Assembly: GCF_000234665.1 (NCBI RefSeq)
Contig: NC_018306.1
Span: 186,001 to 250,000 of the forward strand
From: Leishmania mexicana MHOM/GT/2001/U1103
Lineage: Eukaryota; Euglenozoa; Kinetoplastea; Trypanosomatida; Trypanosomatidae
Length of the DNA: 64,000 nt
Direction of reading: 5' to 3'
Made by a program: the position numbers and the translations under genes
The notes under the pieces: generated by a model
The model's database searches: none
The model's input: the letters and a program-made list of their open reading frames with translations, nothing else
What the model was told of the DNA's origin: nothing
Part shown: one piece after another, positions 1 through 9,008 of the stretch
Numbering within the stretch: position 1 is the first letter of the stretch
How the letters are laid out: the number at the start of each line of letters is the position of its first letter

Positions 1-488
1 CAGCAGCGCTACCACCACTGAACAGCATCGCTGTCCACCCTCCCCGCCCCCCTTTCTCTCCGCTTCTCAAGCAGCGCATGACTGTTCGTGCGCGTGCGCG
101 TCGGAATGTCGGTGTTGCAGCGTCGCCGCACAGCAGCAGGAGTAGCAGTGTCCAACGGACATAGCCAGGGAGAGCAAGTATTATATATATATATATATGT
201 GTGTGCGGAAAAGTGAAGCAGGCCCGACTGCTGGAGCGGCAAGAGGTGCAGCGGGGGGGGGGGAATGGTGTGAATCCGAGCCACCTTCTCGGTCTCGGTC
301 TGCCTGCCTGTCTCTCAGCAGTCGCACCGTCATCCCACCCTTCGACGCCTGCTCGGGCCTTGATCAGCGGCAGGAGGGTGCGGCAGGTACACGTAAGGCG
401 GCGGTATGCCCCCATCGCACACCCCGAAAAGAGCGAGAGACGAGCGAAGCATAGCACGCGTGGGGCGTGCTGCTGCTGCTGCTGCTGG
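1..488. other. 3' flank of the 1133-aa gene
   Basis: No gene is seen here. The stretch is downstream (3' UTR or intergenic) of the minus-strand gene ending at 489. It holds a short TA run near 181-198 followed by GT, a run of nine G near 252-261, and a CTG/CAG trinucleotide run at about 469-488 directly beside the stop codon. Short ORFs on both strands are arginine-rich or low-complexity shadows. Confidence 0.6.
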
Positions 489-3400
489 TCACACCACGCG
501 CGGCGCCGCCTGTTGTGCGTGGCTGTACTTGACCACGCGGCCGTACTTCAGCTCCTCCGCCAGCACAAACGGCTTGCCCAGCCAGCGGCGCTGCTTGATA
601 AGGTCCGTGCAGCGTGGCAGTGGCGACACCAGCAGCGAGCATGCCAGCTCCTGCCGCTGCTGCTGCTGCCCGTGTCCATCGTCCTCGGGAGGCAATCCCG
701 TTGCTGAGGTGGGCAGTCGCTGTGGGACCGCGTCAGACCTCAGCACGGCCGCCGTGGATGACGTCGAAGAAGTCGTTGCTGGGGAAGTTTTGGTCGACGC
801 TGCCGCTGTTGGACGGCCACAAGAGCGCGCCCGCGCACGGACGGGGACTTCGGCCGGGTGAACGAGCAGCGCAGAGGACGCGTTGCGCGGCGGTGGCGTC
901 GTCGGCAGAAGATAGCGGCACACCATCTCCACCTCAGCCGCCTGTCGTCGCCGTTTTTGCGACACGGCCGCATAGAAACACGAGGGCAGACCGACATCAC
1001 CCCCATTCACTCCCACCCACTCCTTGCAGTCGCCATCCACCTCATGGCGGCCATCCAGTACCCGTGTCGTGCCGCACTCGAACGCCGCCTGCCCCGACCC
1101 GCCGCCGCCGCCGCTGTTGTTTGACGCGTCCTCCCCAAAGGCGCATGCCCACAGCCGCGGTAATGTCTGTAGTGCCACGTCCGGGTGCACATACACAAGC
1201 CACGTGTGTGGACTCGCCATCGGCGCCGCGCTTGGGGAGAGAGGCTCGCTGGCCACGAGTGTCCCACGACCAGAGGCTTCTGCGCCGCGGCCGAGTCGTG
1301 ACGCAGTCGGGTGAGTCCGTGCGGGAGCGCCGTGAGCAGATGACGGCGACGGCGGCGGACCATGCCGAATGTGGCGCCCATCGCGCACCCACTCCCGCTC
1401 GCGCCGTCGCTCCCGTGCCGCGTGCGCCCACTCCTCCAGCTCCTCGGTGTACAGGCGGCACGGCGGGTCCAGGAAGCAGTAGACATACGAGAGGTCGAGG
1501 CTGCGGTGGGAAGCCAGTCTCGCAGCAGCGGACTCTGCCGATCTCCGCGGAAACTGCGCAGCGTGGGTGTGGAACAGTACGCTAAAGTAGGTCCACTCGT
1601 GTTCGTGCGCCAGTAAGACACCGACGCTGTGCGACGCAGATAGGGCTGCTGCGGTGCAGCCCACGCCCAGAGCGTCGGACGCCGCCGGCGACAGGGCGGC
1701 ACAAGACGTCGACGAGAGAGGCAACACCCCCGCGTCTGTTGTCGGTGCAGCGCGCTCGCGTCGACGATGTGCCGCTTGCTCTTGACGCCTGGGCATAGGC
1801 GCAGCGACGTGTACGCGTGGCGGCGGTGCCGGCGGGTGCGCAGAGGAAAAGGCGGCGGTCGTTCTGCTGGGCTCGTGCGAGCACCGACAGATACGCACCT
1901 TCTCCTCGAGGAACGCGTTGGATGCGATGCGGCTCCAGTACTGGTGGCCGACGTCCTCATACAGCCGGTGCGGACGGATACCTGCAGTGGCAGTGCCACG
2001 TTTGCTGCGCACCCGCTGCTGCGCATCCGATCCTGGTAAAACGGCTTTGCCCCCATCGTCGTCTCCCAGAACCTGCCAGCGCTTCGATAAGCTCGTTGAA
2101 CACATCCCTCGGCCTGTCGTCTCCGCACCCCGTGACAGCGGCGGCGTGAAACGGAACATGTTTGCAGAGGCTGGTGCATTGATCTTCGGCGGTGGGAAGG
2201 ACGGCGGCGATGAGGCAGCCGCGGCGGCGTCAGCAGGGACGCAATGCGAGACACCTGCCGCGCCGCTGACGCGGTCGGATGCTGTCTCGGGCACGTGTGC
2301 GCTTCGGCCGCTGGAAGCGGGCGAATCTGTGGTGACCTGGCCCTTGTGCGACGGCGAGAGATGCGCTACCTCATCCGCGATATCGGCAGCTTCACCATCT
2401 TCGAGGCCACCGCACCCGGTGAGGTAGTGACAGTAGTCGTGCAGGGAGCAGACAGTGCCGACCAGCACGTCCTCCTGCTCGACAGACATGTCCCCGTCAT
2501 CCAGCATGCTGTACGCCTTGTCTGCTCTTGACACCACCTGCAGCGTGTCGGTCTTGCCCGCGTCTGCCGGCGATAAGCGCTGTCCGCGCTGACGTGAGCG
2601 CTTGGGGCACCCCACAGCGCCATCATGCACCTCCGCGGAGGACATTGCACGGTCACGGCTCAGCAGAAGAGGAGGGAGTTGTGGAAGACCCGGTATCGCG
2701 TGCAGGCGCCCAACCCGGCGCAGCCGACGAACAATGTCGCTGCGCCGGCGTCGGTGCTCGAGTGGAGTCCCCGCCCCCTGCGTCACTTGCGCCGGATATA
2801 CGTGGGCAGGCGAAGCTGCGCTGCTCTTCCAGCGATCAAGGTCCTCGCAAAGGTGGTAGAGTTCGTATGTGGGAGGCGTAGTCCACGCATACAGAGGCAG
2901 CAACGGAGCCTCAGAGAGCGTGGTCGAAGGCACGGAGGCTCGCTTCGCCCGAACGCCCCCGCCAGCGCGGCGTGTGGTAGGGCTGTCCGTTATCCCTCCC
3001 GCAGCCGTCCGCCCACGCGCTTGGCGGCCCCGTCGATCAGCCACGGTTGTGTGTGCAGCACCCCTCAGCGCAGCGTGCGATGAGCCGGCCACCTGCGACT
3101 CGTGGAGTGGGCAAGAGGCCCCCTCGCGCCGCGAGGATGGGGATAGCAGCACCTCCCGCCACAGCTGCGCCGCGCGGCCTTCACACGTGCTCTCTGCTGC
3201 CATCGCCGCCGTCGTGTTCAGCGGAGTCTCACGGATGCCGGCTTGGCTTTGCTGGCTCGCTCGGGAGCGCCGCCAGCTCTCCCTGCAGTCGTGCCTTGCT
3301 GCGCGAATTGCGGCAGCGGCAGTGGAGTCACCACAGCCTCGTTCGGCAACGTTCGTCGGCGTGGTAGGCGTGGCAGATGGCCGTGCGGGATGAGGCTCAT

Positions 3401-3890
3401 AGCGCACAATGAACAGACGCCGCCAGTCGTACCCCTCACCAGCGGTGGGCGGCTCTGACGACACCCAGTCTTCGCCCAGCGCTGCAGTCGACGGGAGAGC
3501 TGACCTGGCGGATGATGTTGATGTCCGCCGCCGTCGATGTCGTTGCCACACCGAGTAGGCGGTGCTCCAAGGAAACAGGCGCTGCAGCTCACTCGTAAAT
3601 GAGCTGCATGTGACCGTCACGTCAACGTCAACGGCCGCTGCGCAACCGGCCTGTGTCTCCTGTGGTGCCGGAACATTATGCCCCTGATGCTCTGGGTGTG
3701 GTGGGCGGCTCCTGATGGCACTCCTCAAGGGCCTCCCATCCGCGCGAGCAAGGCGGCGCTGATGACGGCAGCGCGACGCACGCTCGGACAGATCGCCCTG
3801 ACGGTAACAGAGAAAGCCATGGGTACGGCGGAGCGAGCACTGGCCACGCCAGGAATGGGAGGCGGTGATGACGCGCTGCAGTCGACGCAT
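489..3890 (-). CDS. Hypothetical protein, 1133 aa, low-complexity rich
   Basis: A long uninterrupted minus-strand ORF at the downstream end of the visible cluster. I do not recognise the family. The protein is rich in Ala, Arg, Ser and Pro, with islands that look structured: EGYDWRRLFIVRYEPH near residue 150, TYELYHLCEDLDRWK in the first third, SVEQEDVLVGTVCSLHDYCHYL near the middle, and HEWTYFSVLFHTHAAQFP plus LDLSYVYCFLDPPCRLYTEE in the last third. The C terminus, LIKQRRWLGKPFVLAEELKYG followed by a short tail, also looks conserved in style. There is no signal peptide or clear membrane segment. The ATG at 3890 is chosen because no other in-frame Met precedes the first ordered-looking stretch, and a pyrimidine tract with AG acceptors lies just upstream. 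The first roughly 100 residues are arginine-rich and may be poorly conserved. Function unknown. Confidence 0.72.
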   Translation of the reverse strand: MRRLQRVITASHSWRGQCSLRRTHGFLCYRQGDLSERASRCRHQRRLARADGRPLRSAIRSRPPHPEHQGHNVPAPQETQAGCAAAVDVDVTVTCSSFTSELQRLFPWSTAYSVWQRHRRRRTSTSSARSALPSTAALGEDWVSSEPPTAGEGYDWRRLFIVRYEPHPARPSATPTTPTNVAERGCGDSTAAAAIRAARHDCRESWRRSRASQQSQAGIRETPLNTTAAMAAESTCEGRAAQLWREVLLSPSSRREGASCPLHESQVAGSSHAALRGAAHTTVADRRGRQARGRTAAGGITDSPTTRRAGGGVRAKRASVPSTTLSEAPLLPLYAWTTPPTYELYHLCEDLDRWKSSAASPAHVYPAQVTQGAGTPLEHRRRRSDIVRRLRRVGRLHAIPGLPQLPPLLLSRDRAMSSAEVHDGAVGCPKRSRQRGQRLSPADAGKTDTLQVVSRADKAYSMLDDGDMSVEQEDVLVGTVCSLHDYCHYLTGCGGLEDGEAADIADEVAHLSPSHKGQVTTDSPASSGRSAHVPETASDRVSGAAGVSHCVPADAAAAASSPPSFPPPKINAPASANMFRFTPPLSRGAETTGRGMCSTSLSKRWQVLGDDDGGKAVLPGSDAQQRVRSKRGTATAGIRPHRLYEDVGHQYWSRIASNAFLEEKVRICRCSHEPSRTTAAFSSAHPPAPPPRVHVAAPMPRRQEQAAHRRRERAAPTTDAGVLPLSSTSCAALSPAASDALGVGCTAAALSASHSVGVLLAHEHEWTYFSVLFHTHAAQFPRRSAESAAARLASHRSLDLSYVYCFLDPPCRLYTEELEEWAHAARERRREREWVRDGRHIRHGPPPSPSSAHGAPARTHPTASRLGRGAEASGRGTLVASEPLSPSAAPMASPHTWLVYVHPDVALQTLPRLWACAFGEDASNNSGGGGGSGQAAFECGTTRVLDGRHEVDGDCKEWVGVNGGDVGLPSCFYAAVSQKRRRQAAEVEMVCRYLLPTTPPPRNASSALLVHPAEVPVRARARSCGRPTAAASTKTSPATTSSTSSTAAVLRSDAVPQRLPTSATGLPPEDDGHGQQQQRQELACSLLVSPLPRCTDLIKQRRWLGKPFVLAEELKYGRVVKYSHAQQAAPRVV

Positions 3891-3900
3891 CGGCGGCGCG

Positions 3901-3960
3901 CTGCCAGGAAGCTACTCCCGGCACGTGTTCAGGAAACAAATTGGAGGAAGAGGCGGCGGA
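3901..3960 (-). promoter_or_regulatory. Predicted trans-splice acceptor for the 1133-aa gene
   Basis: On the minus strand a pyrimidine tract (complement of 3931-3960) is followed by AG at 3915-3916 and a second AG at 3901-3902, 10-25 nt before the ATG at 3890. This is the usual trypanosomatid arrangement for SL addition. The exact site is inferred. Confidence 0.5.
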
Positions 3961-4430
3961 GCACGCGAGCAGGAGCGTGTGCGTGTGCGTGATCAGAGTG
4001 CACTGCGCCTCCCGGTGTCTCTGACAGGGGGAGGAGGAGGAGGAGGAGGAGGGGGGGCGTCTGTCCGTGTTGCGCTGTCATGTGTGCATGTATACGTACA
4101 TGCGTGCGTGTGCCCCACCCGTCCGTCTCCCGACACGGTGCAGGTTGAGGACACGTGGAAGAGGAGGAGGGGGGGATCACAGTGGCCAAGACACGCACAC
4201 GCGCAGTGGGACGACATCGGCGCCAGCGCCACTGATGCTGTTTGGGTAGGAAGGTCGTGAGACACGTACACAGAGGAGAAGAGGTGTGTGTGCGTGTGTG
4301 AGAGGGGGGGGGACACCGCGTCGACGGGGCACATGAAGATCGCAGGGGAGCGCACTTATCGCTCGCAGCGAACGGCACGGGAGGGGGGTGGCACAGGACG
4401 CAACCACAGACAGCTCCGCGCATACCTGCC
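3961..4430. other. Intergenic region between the 1133-aa gene and glycerate kinase
   Basis: No gene is seen. It carries a GGA/G-rich tract at about 4026-4056, which is a strong pyrimidine tract on the transcribed minus strand, a second GGA run at 4159-4174, and GT-rich segments. It should hold the 3' UTR and poly(A) site of glycerate kinase and extra splice signals for the next gene. Confidence 0.55.
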
Positions 4431-7184
4431 TCACGCACCCACGCTTGCCTCTTGCGCGCTTGTCATGCGCCGCACGGACTCTTCGAGTAAGTGCGTCACT
4501 GCCGAAACGACGCACGCGTACGGCCGCTGCATCGCTGCCGACACAGGGAACAACGTCGGCGTAAGCGGCAGCACCGTCACACGCGGCACACAGTACGCCG
4601 AAAGCACGTGCCTCAAGCTTTGCCTGTCCGCCGGGGCGCAAGAGGACTCGCCGCACGCGCGCCAAAACGCTGACGACTCCACCAAGTCCTGCAGATACAT
4701 CTGCAGGCGCGCATCATCTGCGTTGGCGCCGTCTGCGTCCTGAAGAGCCGACGTCGCACCAGCAGTCGCCGCGCAGCCATCGAGGGTGCGCAGCGGGAGA
4801 AGAGTTGCGCACACGGCTTGCAGCACAGCGGACTGCAAGTGCGTGTAGTCGTCGAAGCAGCAGCGGCCACACACAACGACCACGTCAGTGATGCAGCGAC
4901 ACCCGCGCCGTTCGCTCCAGGGCGCCTCAGCCTCCACCACGTCGTCACAGTAATGGTGCCACAAGCGGTATGCGTTGGCCACCGTGGACATCTCCAGCAG
5001 CCGGCCCACAGTCTTGTGGGACAGTATCGTCTGCTCGTCGAAGGAGCCCTCGCCTGACACAACGACATCGCAAGTGTGGAACAGACATCCGCGCGGGCGT
5101 CGCAGGGAGAACGCCGTTGGCTGCCCAGAAATCTGCGCGGACCTTTTTCCCGGCACCGGACGCGCGTCATCACCGCGCTTCTCCGCCGCAGTTGCCGCAG
5201 CCTGTTTGAATGGGCCACTGTCCCCATGCCTCAGCAGCTGCGCGACTTGCGAGGTCTCATACAGGCCGAGCAGACCGCCAACCACGTCCGCCCCAGGCAC
5301 GTAGCGTGCCTGCAGCAGATAGCGGAAGAACCCGCTCATGCCCCCCGCGCCCCCACCGCCTCGGCGGTATAGCAGATTCTCCAGTACCGCCGCCTCTGCC
5401 ACACCATCTCCCTTATCCGAGCCAGCGGCCTTGTACCTAGCCTCCCCCGCGGCATGTTGCGCGTGGGCCGCCGAAGTCGCATCAGCAGCGGCAAGGGGCC
5501 GCCACACGCTCGCCACGACACGTGCGGAAGCGTGCCGCATGCCCGCCTCCAGCGAGTCCAGAATCTGCTGCTGCTGCGCGGCAGCAGTGACGGCGCCGAC
5601 CGCGGCATCCTCGGCAGCTTCTACCCCTGCACTATCCGCATGCACCCCACCAGGAGGTGTACCGGCAGCTGTGGCAGGTGACGGCGGAGCAGCGGCGCGG
5701 GGCGCGGGGCACTTCTGCGGTCCGAAGGTGTACGTTGCCCCGCGCGCGCCAACAAGCGTGTTGTCCACGTCGCAGATCAAGCACACCTCCGTGATGTAGC
5801 ACGCGCTCGCAGGTGACGGTGAAGAAGGCGCCGGTAGCACGGCATGCGCACCATCGCCTTTCGTGCGCGTCGCGGTAGGTGGCGTCGCTGCCTCAGGCAG
5901 GTATGGAAAGATGTGCTGCATCTCTGCGCCGATGCAGACACGGGTAACGTGGGCCAAGTCCTCGCCACGGAAGGGTCTCGCGAGGCGCACCTCCGCGACG
6001 TCGTCAGCATGAGTCGGAGCTACATGAGTATCTGACGCCGCCGGCGATGCACGCGCGTGTCGGGCACCGTCGTGGCCACAGTCCGTCGCGCGGGCGTGGG
6101 CGGCGTCCACAAAGACCTCCAGCCCCAGTGCCTGCAGTGCACCGAGTCCGCCATCGTTGGTGGAGCTCCCGCCGATGCCCAGGAACAGGCGCACACCCCC
6201 GCAGTTACCCGGCGCGCTGTCCGGGGAAGGAGTTTTCGAGGTCACGTGCGCCTCCGCTTGTGCATGACCGGCCTCAGCCATGTACCCCAACGCGTAGCGG
6301 ATAAGCTCACCTACACCGTAGCTGGTCGTGCGGCCTGGGTGTCGGTGTTGCGGACGGGCGATGCGCGTCAGCCCAGCCGCCTCTGCCATCTCAACGACAA
6401 GCACGCGTCTCTCCACGTCACAGGCGAAGGACACCCCGCGGAAAGCGGGTGTGGCGCTTCGTGCGTCACCGGTGTCCGTCGTGATGGCGGCACCGAGGGG
6501 GCCTGTGATCGGGACGGACGCTGGAACATATACACGCTGCAGGCGCAACGCGCCGTCCGGCAATGACAGGTCCGGCACGGTGTCCCACGTCATGCTCGCG
6601 TGCGTTGTGGCGTAGGTGACGCTGTCCAGCAGACCGGCGCCACCGTCGCTCATTGGTGTGTGTAGAAACCGCACCGCGTCTGCTGGGAGGGCAGAAGGGT
6701 GCTGCGCAGAAAACAAGCTTGCCGCCAGCGGCGGTACCACCAGATGCAGCGGTGAAGACGTGGGCGATGGCACCGGGACCTCCTCCGACAGCGCCGTGAC
6801 TCCTGGAAGCACGTGTGCCTGCGCCGTTGCGGAGTCGTGTGTCTGGGCCCAAGCCTGCCAGTAGGCCTTCTCCACCGCCTCACCAACTTTGTCTGAGGGG
6901 AGGGTGCCCTTGAAGGTGTCGCAGGCACACAGCACATGCAGCGGAGAGGCGCCGTCGCCGGGGCGGTGATAGTGGTGGGGTGGTTCAAGATGCGGTATCG
7001 CTGCCGACAGAGCCGATATTCGAAGTGGCGGTTGCACTGGACGATGCGGGTGCGGAGCGTCCTCGTGTGCTTCGTGGGGCTTGGGCGCAGGACTTCCTGG
7101 GACTGGCGAGGCGATGGAGGGAGTGACAGCAGGCGCCGCAGCAGCGCCAGCGCCAGCGGCAGCGGCGCCAGATGACGGATCCAT
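4431..7184 (-). CDS. Glycerate kinase, class I (GlxK/GLYCTK-like), 917 aa
   Basis: Expected to phosphorylate D-glycerate with ATP, linking glycerate to lower glycolysis and serine or glyoxylate metabolism. Family motifs appear in the expected order: ACDTFKGTLPSDKVGEAVEKA near residue 85 (N-terminal family motif), PMSDGGAGLLDSV near 176, RTTSYGVGELIRYAL near 285, a glycine-rich GIGGSSTNDGGLGALQALG near 335, CDVDNTLVGARGATYTFGPQ near 470, and CDVVVSGEGSFDEQTILSHK near 710. Bacterial members are about 380 aa and the human enzyme about 520, so this protein is much enlarged. The extra length is Ala/Gly/Gln-rich insertions between motifs (roughly 490-620) plus N- and C-terminal extensions. No C-terminal SKL-type glycosomal signal is seen; it ends in EASVGA. 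The start is the ATG at 7184, with a plausible splice acceptor about 150 nt upstream. The family call is firm; localisation is not shown. Confidence 0.92.
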   Translation of the reverse strand: MDPSSGAAAAGAGAAAAPAVTPSIASPVPGSPAPKPHEAHEDAPHPHRPVQPPLRISALSAAIPHLEPPHHYHRPGDGASPLHVLCACDTFKGTLPSDKVGEAVEKAYWQAWAQTHDSATAQAHVLPGVTALSEEVPVPSPTSSPLHLVVPPLAASLFSAQHPSALPADAVRFLHTPMSDGGAGLLDSVTYATTHASMTWDTVPDLSLPDGALRLQRVYVPASVPITGPLGAAITTDTGDARSATPAFRGVSFACDVERRVLVVEMAEAAGLTRIARPQHRHPGRTTSYGVGELIRYALGYMAEAGHAQAEAHVTSKTPSPDSAPGNCGGVRLFLGIGGSSTNDGGLGALQALGLEVFVDAAHARATDCGHDGARHARASPAASDTHVAPTHADDVAEVRLARPFRGEDLAHVTRVCIGAEMQHIFPYLPEAATPPTATRTKGDGAHAVLPAPSSPSPASACYITEVCLICDVDNTLVGARGATYTFGPQKCPAPRAAAPPSPATAAGTPPGGVHADSAGVEAAEDAAVGAVTAAAQQQQILDSLEAGMRHASARVVASVWRPLAAADATSAAHAQHAAGEARYKAAGSDKGDGVAEAAVLENLLYRRGGGGAGGMSGFFRYLLQARYVPGADVVGGLLGLYETSQVAQLLRHGDSGPFKQAAATAAEKRGDDARPVPGKRSAQISGQPTAFSLRRPRGCLFHTCDVVVSGEGSFDEQTILSHKTVGRLLEMSTVANAYRLWHHYCDDVVEAEAPWSERRGCRCITDVVVVCGRCCFDDYTHLQSAVLQAVCATLLPLRTLDGCAATAGATSALQDADGANADDARLQMYLQDLVESSAFWRACGESSCAPADRQSLRHVLSAYCVPRVTVLPLTPTLFPVSAAMQRPYACVVSAVTHLLEESVRRMTSAQEASVGA

Positions 7185-7331
7185 CGAGGACGATACCGCC
7201 AGAGTTACCGATACCGGCTGCTGTGTCGTCGATGTTGCTCTCGCGCCGCCTGCTAGCGTGGCTTATTTGGTGGCTATGCCGCTGCAAAGCGAAGAAGGCG
7301 TGTGCGTGCGCGTGTGGGGCGGGCGGAGGCC

Positions 7332-7398
7332 CTCGGGTGGGAGCAGGGGTGTGGAGGAGCACCGTCAACGAGAGAGGGGGAGAGAGGGAGAGACAAGT
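7332..7398 (-). promoter_or_regulatory. Predicted trans-splice acceptor for glycerate kinase
   Basis: The complement of 7368-7398 is a nearly pure CT tract. The first AG downstream on the minus strand is at 7332-7333, leaving a 5' UTR of about 147 nt before the ATG at 7184. Assigned by position only. Confidence 0.45.
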
Positions 7399-8459
7399 GG
7401 TATGGCGCCTGTCGGTGTGTCCAAGAGGAGGAATGCATGCAGTGAAGCGCGCTGTAGTTTGGGCCTGCTCACCGAAGCACGCACGCTTGCCGGCGAAGTC
7501 GGGTGCTGCACGGTGGGGAGGGGGGAGGGGAGTTGTCATGTCGCTGCAGGCAGACGGGCAGGGAAAGGGAGCTGATATAAGGCGTGGATAGCTCCCTACT
7601 CGAGTCTGTTCACCGAAGCGAACGGCGGACCGGCAGGGCGCGGTGTCATGCATGATCGCTGCCGAGCGAGCACCACCGCCAACCACCTCGGCCTTTTTGT
7701 TGTTTTGAAAAGGGAGGAGCTCCATGCGGGAGACGCGGCCGCGACACGTACGTCACGAAGGCGAGGCATGGCGACATCCACAGATGCGCAGAAACAGAGG
7801 GCGAAGGAAGCAGGAGCCACAACACCGCACGCACGCACGAGGCGGATCGAGCGAAGTGGACGGAGCGCCTCAACTGGACGCCAACAGCGGGAAGGGAGAC
7901 GAGAGGTGAGATGCGCAGCCTCGTGCAGCAATGACGAGGGAGGCGAGCAACGAGCGTGTGCGTCCCGCGCGCGCCCCCCCCCCATGCGAACGTCCGTCTG
8001 CTTGCGCATCCGTGCAAAGTAAGAGAGAGAAGAGACCCGTCCGCATGCAGAGCGTCTGTGGACAAGAGAAGAGCGGGTGATGGTGGTGGTGGTCTTGGTG
8101 ATCCTGTCATGCACGACCGGATCGTCCCCATGCCTCGCGACTTTTCCCCACCCTCCCCACCCCACGTCACACACATATATATATACATGTACATGCGCAG
8201 AAGGGTGTCCAACCAATGTGTCAGCCCCCAAAGCCGGAGAGAAGAGCGCAGCCCTTCGCATCACGCGGTGACGCGTGTGGTGCACATGTCCGTGAGTACC
8301 CCAGACGAAGCAAGCAGCAGCAAGCAGCGGCAGCAGCGAGGGAGACATGGAGGGCGGATGAGAGCAGGCGCATGTTTGCACAGGTGTTCAGACGCGGGTG
8401 CGCGACCAGTAAGCGGCAGAGAAACGGGGCACGCACCCTTCATGCTGCCGGGCAGCACC
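7399..8459. other. Intergenic region upstream of glycerate kinase
   Basis: No gene is seen. Contents include a G-rich tract at 7514-7535, a poly-C run at 7974-7983, a short TA run at about 8177-8190 and a CAG/AGC-rich segment at 8310-8338. It should contain the 3' UTR of the 170-aa gene. Confidence 0.5.
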
Positions 8460-8972
8460 CTAATCCTCGTCCCTGTCCGGCTGCGTCGCGTACGCGTCTA
8501 TCCTCCCCTCACGCAGCGCCTTCTCCAGCTCTGCCGCCGTCGGCAGCTCTTCGTTCAGCTGCTTTATGCTTGGCAGGTGGGACTCGACCTGGCGTGGTGA
8601 CGGGGTGTTTCCGCCGTCCGCGTCCACCGGCTGATCAAGAAAGTCGCGCCACTCCTTGGCCGCAGCCTCCTGACGCGCCTTCTGCTCCTCTTCTGTGCCG
8701 CGTGCGTACGATTTCTTCGCATTCGTGAAGAGTGGCGCCGTGGGCGTGCAGCACGGAGAGAACGCGCAAGTCAGTGTGGCGGTTATCGTCTTAGCCCTTC
8801 GCAGACACGCACCGCGGTGAACGCTCTGAGCAAGGGAGCGGGGCTGTGGACGCACTGCCCCACCAGCGAGAGCCACAACGGATGTCTCGGCCACCGATGC
8901 CAGGCCGGGGTGAAAAGGGAAGAGGTCGCGTGTCTGCGCTCGCGTGGCCATGCGCAGCGACAGACAGAGCAT
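8460..8972 (-). CDS. Small hypothetical protein, 170 aa, possible mitochondrial presequence
   Basis: The C-terminal half is charged and helical-looking: TNAKKSYARGTEEEQKARQE, then AAAKEWRDFLDQPV, and a tail with SIKQLNEELPTAAELEKALR. The N-terminal 80 or so residues hold many Arg and almost no acidic residues, as in a mitochondrial targeting peptide, but this is inference. The start is the ATG at 8972. On the minus strand a CT-rich tract (complement of 8987-9008) ends in TTTTAG with AG at 8985-8986, only 12 nt before this ATG. An in-frame Met seven residues in (MATRAQ) is an alternative start. The closing acidic residues DRDED precede the stop. Family not recognised. Confidence 0.65.
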   Translation of the reverse strand: MLCLSLRMATRAQTRDLFPFHPGLASVAETSVVALAGGAVRPQPRSLAQSVHRGACLRRAKTITATLTCAFSPCCTPTAPLFTNAKKSYARGTEEEQKARQEAAAKEWRDFLDQPVDADGGNTPSPRQVESHLPSIKQLNEELPTAAELEKALREGRIDAYATQPDRDED

Positions 8973-8984
8973 CTTGAGAAGGCG

Positions 8985-9008
8985 CTAAAAGTGAGGAGAG
9001 AGAGGGTG
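8985..9008 (-). promoter_or_regulatory. Trans-splice acceptor that fixes the 170-aa start
   Basis: On the minus strand the sequence reads as a CT tract, then CTTTTAG, then 12 nt, then ATG. This would give a very short 5' UTR. A further AAG directly abuts the ATG, so splicing there would leave no leader apart from the SL itself. Confidence 0.55.
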
